A stretch of DNA of 15,548 nucleotides, from NCBI GenBank assembly GCA_012514415.1, contig JAAZAH010000070.1, positions 1 to 15,548 of the forward strand, in the 5' to 3' direction. Below, piece by piece: positions 1-7,330 of the stretch. The number at the start of each line of letters is the position of its first letter. Position 1 is the first letter of the stretch. The notes below the pieces were generated by a model. It saw only the letters and a list, made by a program, of their open reading frames with translations. It was not told the DNA's origin and made no database searches. The stretch comes from Sandaracinaceae bacterium. Its GTDB lineage: Bacteria; Myxococcota_A; Polyangia; Polyangiales; Houyiibacteriaceae. A program made the translations under genes and the position numbers.

Positions 1-733
1 GGCGAGCTTCACGGCCTTCCACGTGATGGGGCATGGCGGCGCGATCTCGACCAAGGATCAGTTCTTCCCCTCGTATTGCCCACCGGGCGTGACCCTCTCT
101 CCTCAAGAAAAGAGCCTCGCCTACCTTCTTTTCGATCTCGCCGCGTGTGTTTCGAATGGAGGCCCGCCGGCGCCGCCCGCATGCGTTCCTTTGGGCATCG
201 AAACCTGCGGGCAAGATGAATGCGGTCTCCGAAGCGATGGTTGCGGCGGTCTCATCGATTGCGGCGGCTGCGAGGGGGGCGCGCATTGTTCATCGGCGGG
301 AATCTGCGTCGAGGGCTGCACCGAGCGGACTTGCGCGAGCGCGGGGTACGAATGCGGCCTCCATCGCGATGGCTGCGCGGGGGTGATCGACTGCGGGACC
401 TGTGATGGGAACGCGCGCTGCGGTCTCGCTGCACCCGGTAAGTGCGCTGAGTGCATGCCGCTCACTTGTGCCTCCGCTGAAGTGGAGTGCGGCGAGCTCG
501 ATAATGGGTGTGGAGGCATCCTCGACTGCGGCTCCTGTGGGCCCGGCCGGTATTGCGGCATCGGAAATCGCTGCGAGGAGGGAGCAAGCTGCGTCCCGAA
601 GACATGCGAGAGCGCCGGAGCCCAGTGCGGACTTCTCTACGATGGCTGCGGTGGCGTGATTCAGTGCGGCACCTGCCCGGCACCTCAGGTCTGCGGGTAT
701 CCCGTCGCCAACCAATGCGGATCGGTCGGCTGA
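1..733 (+). CDS. Cysteine-rich repeat protein, C-terminal part (5' truncated)
   Basis: The reading frame is open to the left edge (first full codon at base 2), so the true start lies outside the window; the GTG-ATG at 23-28 is internal in my reading. The visible 244 codons fall into two parts. The first ~50 residues (Phe-His-Val near the edge, then a Ser-Pro-x-Glu-Lys ... Leu-Leu-Phe-Asp-Leu-Ala helix) look like the last strand and helix of a globular domain I cannot name. After a short Gly/Pro linker come four cysteine-rich repeats of about 41-45 residues, ending three or four residues before the stop. Such repeats are common at the C-termini of exported or surface proteins in Myxococcota; paired cysteines point to disulfide bonds outside the cytoplasm. 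The signal peptide would be upstream and cannot be seen. Substrate or partner is unknown. Confidence 0.85.
   Translation, partial: ASFTAFHVMGHGGAISTKDQFFPSYCPPGVTLSPQEKSLAYLLFDLAACVSNGGPPAPPACVPLGIETCGQDECGLRSDGCGGLIDCGGCEGGAHCSSAGICVEGCTERTCASAGYECGLHRDGCAGVIDCGTCDGNARCGLAAPGKCAECMPLTCASAEVECGELDNGCGGILDCGSCGPGRYCGIGNRCEEGASCVPKTCESAGAQCGLLYDGCGGVIQCGTCPAPQVCGYPVANQCGSVG
182..718 (+). repeat. Four tandem eight-cysteine protein repeats
   Basis: Repeats begin at about bases 182, 317, 452 and 590. Repeats 2-4 share the spacing C-x4-C-x6-C-x6-C-x5-C-x2-C-x5-C-x5-7-C, with a conserved Asp/Asn-Gly-Cys-(Gly/Ala)-Gly core followed by (Asp/Gln)-Cys-Gly-x-Cys. Repeat 1 also has eight cysteines but the first two gaps are shifted (x7 then x4). 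The copies differ substantially at DNA level, so this is an old protein-level duplication rather than a recent DNA repeat. Confidence 0.85.
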
Positions 734-795
734 GGACTCGCCTCGCCTGAGCGTGACCCGTTTGCGTACGGCACGCCTCCGCTGCGCTTCCCCCG

Positions 796-829
796 AAAAT
801 ACAAAGAGCCGCTCAATCCGAGCGGCTCT
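796..829 (-). terminator. Rho-independent terminator of the RRM gene
   Basis: There is a perfect 9-bp inverted repeat, AGAGCCGCT (805-813) and AGCGGCTCT (821-829), with a 7-base loop. Read on the minus strand the stem is followed at once by TTTGTATTTT, a U-rich tail; on the plus strand no T-run follows. It therefore terminates transcripts coming leftward from the RRM gene, about 160 bases past its stop. It may also help stop readthrough from the plus-strand gene ending at 733. Nothing else is evident in the 734-989 gap. Confidence 0.85.
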
Positions 830-989
830 CTCAACATTGCCCAGAAGGGGCTCGATCCTTGGTTGTCTTTCGCGGCTCTTATCCGCGAATGTGGACTCCA
901 CTCAGCGCAGATCGGCGCTTAGGAGCCTTCCATCGAAGACGCGCGACTCGAGGCGAACTTCACCACCCTGAGCGCGCGATCGGCACCAC

Positions 990-1409
990 TCAGTAGTCGT
1001 TGTAGCCGCCGCGGCCGCCCCCACGAGGGCCCCCGCGTCGCTGACGGCGCTCTCCGCCGCGATCGTCGAAACCACCGCCGCCGCCGAAGCCGCCGCGATC
1101 TCCACCAAAACCGCCACGGCCGCCGAACCCGCCGCGACCACCGCCACCGCCGCGACGAGGCTCACGCTCGCGCGCCTCGTTGACGGTGAGACGGCGACCA
1201 TCCAGCTCCGCATCGTTCATTGCGTCGATGGCCTCATCGGCAGACTGCGCGTTCGTGAAAGTCACGAAGCCGAAACCACGCGAACGTCCAGTCTCCCGAT
1301 CCGTCACCACGTGGGCGTCCTCTACATCACCATAAGCCTCGAAGGCAGCGCGCAGACCCGCGCTATCCGTGCCCCAGCTGAGGCCGCCCACAAATACACG
1401 TTTACTCAT
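990..1409 (-). CDS. Glycine-rich RRM RNA-binding protein
   Basis: This is a single-stranded RNA-binding protein of 139 residues, of the kind known from cyanobacterial cold-inducible Rbp proteins and other bacterial RRM proteins. One RRM covers residues ~4-80: RNP2 is VFVGGL (5-10) and RNP1 is RGFGFVTF (44-51), with aromatic residues in the RNA-contact positions. Residues ~86-139 are a Gly/Arg/Phe-rich RGG-like tail ending in Tyr-Asn-Asp-Tyr, a low-complexity segment typical of RNA chaperones and condensate-forming proteins. The frame is open 20 codons further upstream, but I place the start at the ATG at 1407-1409 because the RRM begins immediately after it and an AGGAG...GAGAG purine tract precedes it. 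The gene stands alone with its own terminator. The likely role is RNA chaperone or mRNA stabilisation under cold or stress; the condition is inferred from relatives, not seen here. Confidence 0.93.
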   Translation of the reverse strand: MSKRVFVGGLSWGTDSAGLRAAFEAYGDVEDAHVVTDRETGRSRGFGFVTFTNAQSADEAIDAMNDAELDGRRLTVNEAREREPRRGGGGGRGGFGGRGGFGGDRGGFGGGGGFDDRGGERRQRRGGPRGGGRGGYNDY

Positions 1410-1804
1410 TTCTCTCTTTTCTCCTCGGCACCGGAATGGCCAGCCGCTGAATCGGCTACATCCACACAACGTTGCCGAACACTGTCCATCTTGCTTCTTT
1501 CTTCGGCGGTTGGCGAGGGGTCTTGCGTAGATTTTACGGATGGATGCACGATTGGTAGTCTTTTTCTTACAATGTGTGCATGAGCTTCGGGCCGAAACCA
1601 GTAAATTTTCAGTGACTTAGGGCGACGTTCGGAGGAGCCTCAATTCGAGCCTCGCGAGGCGACGCGCGTGGCCTTTTCTGGATGGCGAGGGCACATGGAT
1701 GGAATGCCTCGTCTCCAAATGCATCTGATACGATGGACACAAGCGCTCGAAGCACTTCGGGCCAAGCGTGAACCGAAGTAGAACGAAGATGAGGCGAAGG
1801 CGGG
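1410..1804. other. 395-base non-coding gap between divergent genes
   Basis: This region separates the divergently transcribed RRM gene and DUF5924-like gene. It must contain both promoters, but I find no convincing -35/-10 pair. Weak candidates are TACAAT (1568-1573) reading right and TAAAAT (complement of 1531-1536) reading left, neither with a good -35 at 16-18 bases. If the latter is used, the RRM mRNA has a leader of about 115 bases. The part around 1531-1615 is more AT-rich than the surroundings. Open frames here (for example on the minus strand across 1609-2033) have coding-unlike composition and run into the real gene at 1805. Confidence 0.5.
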
Positions 1805-2959
1805 ATGCATAAAGAAGCGGAGCGCAGGGAGGAAGAGACGGGAGATCCGACGCCGGGATTCGGAACCGCGGCATCCTCCGAGGCGCTCCCCGAAGCTTCG
1901 GAACGAGGCGAGCGCGACGACGCCGATGCCATGGACTGCGTTTCGGCGCAGCACGCGCCCGGCCCCCGCATCCCACAAGCCTTCGCTCACCGGCTCTCCG
2001 GGTTGCTCGCACGCCTTGCCCGGATTTTACCATGGGCCTCCCTCGCGCTTAGCCTCTATAGCGCGTTCGTGATGAAGCGCGATGAGGAGAACGCGCCGCT
2101 CATCGCGATGGTGGCCGCGCTCGCTTTCGCGGCGATGCTCGGAATGAGCCTCGTCCTCCGAGCCATCGAGCGGGGCATGCGTGAGGGCGTCTTTCGTTCG
2201 ATCGCTCGCTTTTCCCTGACTGCCCTCAATCAAAACATCCTTCAGCTTTGCGTCTATTTTGCGCTTCCGTTCTATTTCGCCTCGGCGGCGTTCACGGCGC
2301 CGCAAGTTGTCTTCCTCGGCCTTCTCCTCTTTTCCGCGCTTATCGTGAGTTGGGATCCGCTCTGTGAGCGTGTTTTCGATCGCGCACTCGAACGCTCCAT
2401 GCTCACGGCTTTCGTGAGCTTCTCAGCCCTCGCCATGGTTTTTCCGATGCTTGGCATCTCGCAAGGGACGAGCCTCTATGCGGCTGCATTCGTCGTCGCG
2501 ATCCTCACGCCGCTCGCCCGATACATCGAGCTTGATCGCGAGCGGATCCCATTTTTGACGATCGCCAGCTCCGCTCTTTTTCCTCTTTTCCTCTTTATGG
2601 GCCTTGCGAAAGCCGTGCCTCCGGCGCCGCTTTCAATCTCAGCGTTCGGGATCGGTACGGGAGTGGAAGCGCGTGCGCTTCTCGGCGAGGCGTCACGTTT
2701 TAAGTCCGGGACGCGGCGGCTCTATTGTTATTCGGCCATCGTTGCGCCGCTCGGCCTCAAGGAAGAGTTCGAACACGTTTGGTCGCTCAATGGGGTACCG
2801 AGTGCGCCGATCGTCCTTACGGTGAGAGGTGGACGAAAAGAGGGTTTTCGCACGTGGTCACGGCGCCAGATTCCAGCCAATTTCACCGGGAAGCTTTCAT
2901 GCGAGGTGCGTACGCGCGGTGGGCAAATCCTCGGTAAAAGGACGGTGAAGATCCAATGA
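1805..2959 (+). CDS. DUF5924/DUF2914-like multi-pass membrane protein
   Basis: This 384-residue protein has three parts. Residues 1-~68 form a charged, probably disordered cytoplasmic head rich in Glu/Arg/Asp. Residues ~72-270 carry about seven hydrophobic segments (approximately 72-90, 98-119, 143-164, 168-185, 198-216, 221-239, 249-270). Residues ~300-384 form a soluble beta-rich domain that resembles DUF2914, with the pattern LYCYS ... W.LNG ... GFRTWS ... G.L.CEVRT. Membrane region plus C-terminal DUF2914 is the arrangement I recall for DUF5924 proteins; no biochemical role is known to me. The start is the ATG at 1805, preceded by GAGGCGAAGG; an internal ATG at 1931 would remove most of the charged head. 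The stop overlaps the next start by four bases (ATGA, 2956-2959), so the two genes are translationally coupled. The domain name rests on pattern memory and needs a profile search. Confidence 0.82.
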   Translation: MHKEAERREEETGDPTPGFGTAASSEALPEASERGERDDADAMDCVSAQHAPGPRIPQAFAHRLSGLLARLARILPWASLALSLYSAFVMKRDEENAPLIAMVAALAFAAMLGMSLVLRAIERGMREGVFRSIARFSLTALNQNILQLCVYFALPFYFASAAFTAPQVVFLGLLLFSALIVSWDPLCERVFDRALERSMLTAFVSFSALAMVFPMLGISQGTSLYAAAFVVAILTPLARYIELDRERIPFLTIASSALFPLFLFMGLAKAVPPAPLSISAFGIGTGVEARALLGEASRFKSGTRRLYCYSAIVAPLGLKEEFEHVWSLNGVPSAPIVLTVRGGRKEGFRTWSRRQIPANFTGKLSCEVRTRGGQILGKRTVKIQ

Positions 2960-3327
2960 GAAGAGCTCCGAGCATTCAGTTTTTTTCGGGCGCCTCGTTC
3001 GCGCTCGTCATGGCGGCTAGCATCGCCATGACTCTTCCGCTTCTCTCTCCGCGATTCGTCGCAGGTCAGGGGCACGATGCGCCGCCGGGCTGCGCCGAAG
3101 AAGGGACGGGCGAGGTCCCCGTCGCCATTCATTCGAATCCGTCTGGGGTGCATCTGCGCTTCGTCCAGGACGGCGAGACCCGGACGCGCGGGCGGACCCC
3201 ATTTGCACGCCTCCTCCCGGCGGGTGAGTACGAAGTGATCGCCACCGCCGGGAAAGGCAAACAAGAGAGACGAACGCTCGTCGCACGCCAAGGCGAGGCC
3301 GTCGCGCTCGTATTTCGCTTCGATTAA
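2956..3327 (+). CDS. Small exported PEGA-like domain protein
   Basis: This 123-residue protein has an N-terminal signal peptide or anchor: Arg-Arg, a hydrophobic core at ~10-30, and small residues before ~37, with a possible cleavage after FVA. From about residue 54 it matches the PEGA pattern: Val-Ala-Ile-x-Ser-x-Pro-x-Gly, then Gly-x-x-Arg-x-x-(Gly)-Arg-Thr-Pro, then Leu-x-x-Gly-Glu-Tyr-Glu-Val and a final hydrophobic strand. PEGA modules are small beta-domains on the outside of the cytoplasmic membrane, usually with binding or structural roles. The four-base ATGA overlap couples it to the DUF5924-like gene, so the two products probably work together at the membrane. Its TAA interlocks with the TAA of the convergent kinase gene. 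Confidence 0.8.
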   Translation: MRRAPSIQFFSGASFALVMAASIAMTLPLLSPRFVAGQGHDAPPGCAEEGTGEVPVAIHSNPSGVHLRFVQDGETRTRGRTPFARLLPAGEYEVIATAGKGKQERRTLVARQGEAVALVFRFD

Positions 3328-4316
3328 AGGAGTGTCTTCAGTGAGATCTCGGGGCGAGGTCCAAGGTGCGCGATCACCTCGGATGCGGCGAGCGCGCCGA
3401 GCCTCCCGCACTCTTCAAGAGGACGCCCGGTCGACAGGCCGTAGAGGAAGCCCGCGGCGAAGAGATCGCCCGCGCCCGTCGTATCCACGAGCTCGCGTGG
3501 CGGGATCGCGTCGATGGCAATCGTCCCATCGCTTGTGATGATGCGCGCGCCTTTTTCGCTTCGCGTGAGCACCGCGATGCGACATTTTCCGCGGATTCTT
3601 TCGGCGGCCTCCTCAAACTCCGATGTTTCGTAGAGCGCGGCGATCTCCGCTTCATTGGCGAAGAGGATATCGATATGACCGCTTACGAGATCGAGAAAGC
3701 TCTCGCGATGGCGTTCGACGCAAAAGGGATCGGAGAGCGTCAGGGCGACCTCTCGACCGTGTTGATGGGCGAGCTCGGCGGCGCGGAGAAAAGCCGCTTT
3801 CGCCTCAGGACGATCCCAAAGGTAGCCTTCGAGATAGGTGATGCGCGATTCACGGATAAGGTTCTCGTCGATTTCGTGCTCGCCGAGCTCGGTGCTTGCG
3901 CCGAGAAAGGTGTTCATCGTGCGCTGCGCGTCGGGTGTGACGAGGATGATCGAACGCGCCGTAGGGAGCCCGCTCGAGGCTGGGGGCGTTCGAAACTCGA
4001 CGCCGATCTCGAGGATGTCGCGGCGAAACTCTTCGCCCAACGGATCGTTGGCGACGCGTCCGATGAAGGCGCCTCGTCCACCAAACGACGAGATACCGGC
4101 GATCGTGTTGGCGGCCGAGCCGCCAGAGCGGATGAGCGCGCGACCGCCGAGCCGAGCGGTGAGCCGTTCTGCCTGTTCGGCGTCGATGAGCGCCATGGTT
4201 CCTTTATGAAGCTCGAGCTCTTGGATGAGGGAATCGTCGACCTGCGCGAGCATATCGACGATGGCGTTCCCGATGCCGAGCACATCGTAGAGCGCGAGGC
4301 TCTCATTTTTATCCAT
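3324..4316 (-). CDS. PfkB-family carbohydrate kinase, adenosine-kinase-like
   Basis: This is a ribokinase/PfkB-fold kinase of 330 residues, the usual family length. It opens YDVLGIGNAIVDML, has the Gly-Gly-Ser-Ala-Ala-Asn-Thr sugar-binding motif at 65-71, the segment TPDAQRTMNTFLGA, the substrate-lid type TYLEGYLWD, and the C-terminal signature DTTGAGD at 278-284, where Asp284 is the expected catalytic base next to the anion hole. The overall sequence is of the type annotated in proteobacteria as adenosine kinase (adenosine + ATP to AMP + ADP), though fructokinase or another nucleoside/sugar kinase cannot be excluded from sequence alone. The frame is open 63 codons further, but the extension is not family-like, so I take the ATG at 4314-4316, which lacks a clear Shine-Dalgarno. 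The 3' end overlaps the convergent PEGA-like gene by four bases (TTAA). Confidence 0.92.
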   Translation of the reverse strand: MDKNESLALYDVLGIGNAIVDMLAQVDDSLIQELELHKGTMALIDAEQAERLTARLGGRALIRSGGSAANTIAGISSFGGRGAFIGRVANDPLGEEFRRDILEIGVEFRTPPASSGLPTARSIILVTPDAQRTMNTFLGASTELGEHEIDENLIRESRITYLEGYLWDRPEAKAAFLRAAELAHQHGREVALTLSDPFCVERHRESFLDLVSGHIDILFANEAEIAALYETSEFEEAAERIRGKCRIAVLTRSEKGARIITSDGTIAIDAIPPRELVDTTGAGDLFAAGFLYGLSTGRPLEECGRLGALAASEVIAHLGPRPEISLKTLL

Positions 4317-4430
4317 GGAGGGCAGGGTGCGCGACGGAGGAAACGTTTTCAATCCTTTTGAGCAAAGAGTGCCACGTGCTTGCGCAGGAACAGCCGCCCA
4401 TCTCTCGAAAAACGGTTTATCCTCGCCCGC

Positions 4431-6884
4431 ATGAACGAGCATAAACCGCGCGATGCGGTGCGACCTGCCCCGCGATGGGCCCTTACTCTGTTCCCGGGCC
4501 TTCATGCGCTCATCTTTCTTTGGGGCGCCGCCGTCTTGCCGTATCGCGCCGCCTCGAGTGTCTTCATCCTCCTAATGCTTGTCGGCTGCGCCCACCTCGT
4601 GGCGGCGCTCTCGGCTTCCTTTGCGGAGCGCTTCGTGCGGCGAGCGCTTCGGTTCGCTGCGTTCTTCTCCATCGCCGCGTTCGTCTATCCAGCGTTCGAG
4701 ATCATGCGAAGCGCCGCCTACCTTTCGGCGCTCTATGGCGATCTTGGAAAGGGCGTTGGCGTGGTGCTCCTCGTGATGCTCGCCCCGCTCGCGCTCGTTA
4801 CGCTTCCCATGGCGTTTTGGAGTCTCGCCATCACGCGGAAAGGAAAGACCAAGACGGACCGGAGGCGGCGAGACATAAGGGCCTCGGCCATCGCGCTTAT
4901 CGGATTGGTAATGGGCGCGCTTCTACTGAACGAGCGGGCTGACGCGCGCGCCGAGCCGCTTCCGCAGATCGCCGTCGACGCTTCGAAGTTTGGCGGCGCA
5001 CGGGGGCACGACGTGCACGCCATCCTTCTCGAGGCGAAGCGCGAGATTCTCGATGAAGCGTCCTGGAGCGAGGCCGAGACGACTTTGCGCGCGCGGAGGC
5101 TTTTCAAACGCACGGCCTTCGAATGCGTCCCCTTGGCCGAGGATGAGCGCGCCGTCGCCTCTCTTCTTTTTTTCTCGCCGCATCCGAAGGGTCGCGGGGC
5201 TCGCTTGGAAGAGCGATGCCTCCGCGCGTCGCCAAATGAGCTCGCCCGCATGCTCTTTGAAACGATCCGAAACGAAGCGCTTCCTCAAAGCCCAGTAAAG
5301 ATCGATCTCTACCGTGCTTCCGCTCGTCTCGAGCGAAAGAACGCCATCGTCGAAACCTTCGCGATCCGTCCCGGTGTCGATGGAGTCTGCAATGCGAAGC
5401 GCTGCCTCATGCCTTGGCAGCTAATCGCGCTCTCCGAGCTTTCGGTAAACCAGCCCATCTCGTTCATTCCCGATTTGCATTTTGGCGTCTCGCCGCTGCG
5501 CCTTCGTCGATTGCTCGGCGAGACTTCGAGTGAGGCCTTGGGTACCTCGCTATCTGACGCGCTGACGGCGTGGGAGGAGCGCGGGATGCCCCGTGATGAG
5601 GCGCCTCGAGAGCTCGAGCCGCTACTTACCCTCGAAGGTCTCATCCGGCTTGAGACGGAGAGCTTCATCCTCCTTGGGAGCGGCGAACTTCTTCGCCTCG
5701 TGCGAGGAAAGGAGCCTGAGGTGCCGCTCGAGCGACGCGACGAGGCGCTCAAGCTCGCGGAAAAGCACATCGCCGATGCGCAGCGTTCCGATGGCTTCTT
5801 TCGCTATCGCTTGGATCCGCACACGGGTCGAGAGCATTCTGGATGGTCGCTTCCGCGGCAGGCAGGAACAACCCTCGTTGTTTGTGAGCTTGGGCAGGAT
5901 GAGGAGCAGACCGAACGCGTCGCCTCCCGGTCCATCGATTTGATGCTTCGAGACGCCAAGGCCGTGGGCGATTTTCTGGCGCTCGGCTCGGGCCATCGCT
6001 TCAACCTAGGTGAGACGGCGCTCCCTCTCATCGCGATCTACAGCTGTCTCGAGCGCGGCATTCAGATCGATCGGCAAAAGCTCGCCGGTCTCACACGCTT
6101 CGTCATCGGCCTACAGCGCGATAGCGGCGGTTTCCATCCCGCATACGCGATCGGCACTGGAATCATCGAGGGCCCCGAGCCGCTTTATGCGGGCGGACAA
6201 GCGGTCTTCGCGCTCACGCTCGCGGAACGCTTCGTAGCCCAATCTCCGGAGGAGGCGGAGCGGCTTGGCCTCCCCTCGCGTGAAGAGCTTTTCGAGGCCG
6301 TCGAGCGCGCGATGAACTATTACGCGCGTGACTACTGGCCTCGATTCATCCGGGAGCTCTTCTTTCTAGAGGAAAATTGGCATTGTCTCGCAGCGCGCGC
6401 CTCACTCACGCATCATCGAAACGAGGACTACGAGAGATTTTGCCTCGATTATGTTCGGTTCAAGAGCCGCCTCGTCCTCGATCGGGCGAGCCGCGTCGCT
6501 CCGGAGCTCATCGGCGGACATTCCTTTGGCAATCTCATCGTGCCCTCGAATACGCCGACCGCGGGTCTCGGCGAGGCGCTCGCCGCGGCCATGGCCATCA
6601 AAGAGGCGCGCGGAGAAGACCTCGCGCGCGATAAGGCGACGATGCGGCTCATCCTCGGATACCTTCTCAGGCAGCAATGGACGCCACGAAATTGCTTCGC
6701 CTGTACGACGCAGCGGACGGTGATCGGGGGCTTTTCCGAAGCCATCACCATCCCCGAGGTCCGCATCGATTACACGCAACATGCGTGGGCGGCCTTAGGG
6801 CACGGCGGAAAGTTTGTATCGCCTTCGTTCAGCGAGGGAAACGAGCGTGTGCCTGCGTCTGGCGCTGAAAGGAAGGCGCGATGA
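4431..6884 (+). CDS. Membrane-anchored protein with alpha/alpha-toroid-like C-terminal domain
   Basis: The protein has 817 residues. The N-terminal ~170 carry about five membrane segments (approximately 16-34, 42-62, 73-92, 107-133, 151-167), with an Arg/Lys-rich loop at 136-150. A mixed soluble region (~175-400) follows that I do not recognise. Residues ~400-790 are helical with recurring Gly/aromatic motifs (SDGFFRY, DSGGFH, EPLYAGGQAVFAL, EENWH, GGFSEA, DYTQHAWAAL), the layout of an alpha/alpha toroid as in terpene-cyclase-like, prenyltransferase-like or six-hairpin glycosidase folds. I cannot tell which, and the terpene-cyclase DxDD motif is not seen. The frame is open to a TTG at 4380, but the ATG at 4431 is the likelier start; neither has a good ribosome binding site. 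The TGA overlaps the next ATG (ATGA). The soluble part is probably on one face of the membrane near the HTTM enzyme encoded two genes downstream. Confidence 0.85.
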   Translation: MNEHKPRDAVRPAPRWALTLFPGLHALIFLWGAAVLPYRAASSVFILLMLVGCAHLVAALSASFAERFVRRALRFAAFFSIAAFVYPAFEIMRSAAYLSALYGDLGKGVGVVLLVMLAPLALVTLPMAFWSLAITRKGKTKTDRRRRDIRASAIALIGLVMGALLLNERADARAEPLPQIAVDASKFGGARGHDVHAILLEAKREILDEASWSEAETTLRARRLFKRTAFECVPLAEDERAVASLLFFSPHPKGRGARLEERCLRASPNELARMLFETIRNEALPQSPVKIDLYRASARLERKNAIVETFAIRPGVDGVCNAKRCLMPWQLIALSELSVNQPISFIPDLHFGVSPLRLRRLLGETSSEALGTSLSDALTAWEERGMPRDEAPRELEPLLTLEGLIRLETESFILLGSGELLRLVRGKEPEVPLERRDEALKLAEKHIADAQRSDGFFRYRLDPHTGREHSGWSLPRQAGTTLVVCELGQDEEQTERVASRSIDLMLRDAKAVGDFLALGSGHRFNLGETALPLIAIYSCLERGIQIDRQKLAGLTRFVIGLQRDSGGFHPAYAIGTGIIEGPEPLYAGGQAVFALTLAERFVAQSPEEAERLGLPSREELFEAVERAMNYYARDYWPRFIRELFFLEENWHCLAARASLTHHRNEDYERFCLDYVRFKSRLVLDRASRVAPELIGGHSFGNLIVPSNTPTAGLGEALAAAMAIKEARGEDLARDKATMRLILGYLLRQQWTPRNCFACTTQRTVIGGFSEAITIPEVRIDYTQHAWAALGHGGKFVSPSFSEGNERVPASGAERKAR

Positions 6885-7330
6885 GCGAACGCGCGGTGCA
6901 ACTCTATGCGGTTTCGATCGGCGCCCTCTTCTTCGGAGCGATGGTCTCTCCGCTTTTCAAAGACCCGCCCCGCGACTCCTTTCCGCTTTCGGATTATCCG
7001 ATGTTCTCGAGCGTGAGAGAGGCGGCCTTTCTTCAAATCGCAGTCGGCGTTGACGGCGACGGAACGGAGCACCGCCTCCCACCGTTCATCATCGCCAATC
7101 GCGAGGTCATGCAAGCCGCCCAAACGCTCCGGCGGGCGGTGCGTCAGAACCGCTCGTACGAGCTTTGCCGAGAGATCGCGGGCCGAGTCGCATCATCGCG
7201 CGCGCACGCCGCCCTTGAGCGAATCCGAATCGAAAGCCGGCTCTTTGATCCCGCCCGCTATTTTTCGGAACCGGACGGAAGCGAACCGATCGAGCGGCGG
7301 CGTCACGCAGAATGCAGGGTGAGGCGGTGA
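6881..7330 (+). CDS. Small membrane-anchored protein of the HTTM operon
   Basis: This 149-residue protein has one hydrophobic segment near the N-terminus (~8-25), then the motif DSFPLSDYPMFS at about 33-44, a beta-rich stretch with Gly-Asp-Gly (~60-68), and a charged helical C-terminal half rich in Arg and Glu. I do not know a named domain for it, but short proteins with a 'Phe-Pro-Leu-Ser-x-Tyr-Pro-Met-Phe' motif next to HTTM genes are familiar to me. It lies between the toroid gene and the HTTM gene and overlaps both (ATGA at 6881-6884; overlap with the HTTM start at 7312-7330), so it is translated as part of one operon. The likely role is accessory subunit or anchor for the HTTM enzyme; this is inference from position. 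Confidence 0.85.
   Translation: MSERAVQLYAVSIGALFFGAMVSPLFKDPPRDSFPLSDYPMFSSVREAAFLQIAVGVDGDGTEHRLPPFIIANREVMQAAQTLRRAVRQNRSYELCREIAGRVASSRAHAALERIRIESRLFDPARYFSEPDGSEPIERRRHAECRVRR

Noticed and set aside
753..971. 72-codon plus-strand frame downstream of the Cys-rich gene
   Set aside because: It contains the perfect terminator hairpin of the opposite gene and its product is a random Arg/Ser-rich peptide.
1311..1583. 90-codon plus-strand frame overlapping the RRM gene and gap
   Set aside because: It is antisense to the RRM coding region and continues into the AT-richer gap with no ribosome binding site or domain pattern.
3366..4361. 331-codon plus-strand frame opposite the PfkB kinase
   Set aside because: The kinase has the GGSAANT and DTTGAGD motifs and normal length; the plus-strand frame is a composition artefact.
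4353..4377. Sigma-54-like promoter (TGGCAC ... TTGC) reading left toward the kinase
   Set aside because: Only three bases separate TGGCAC and TTGC; the GG to GC distance is two short of the strict sigma-54 spacing.
4317..4505. 63-residue N-terminal extension of the PfkB kinase
   Set aside because: Family members start just before the YDVLGIGNAIVD strand, and the extension would run into the start of the divergent toroid gene.
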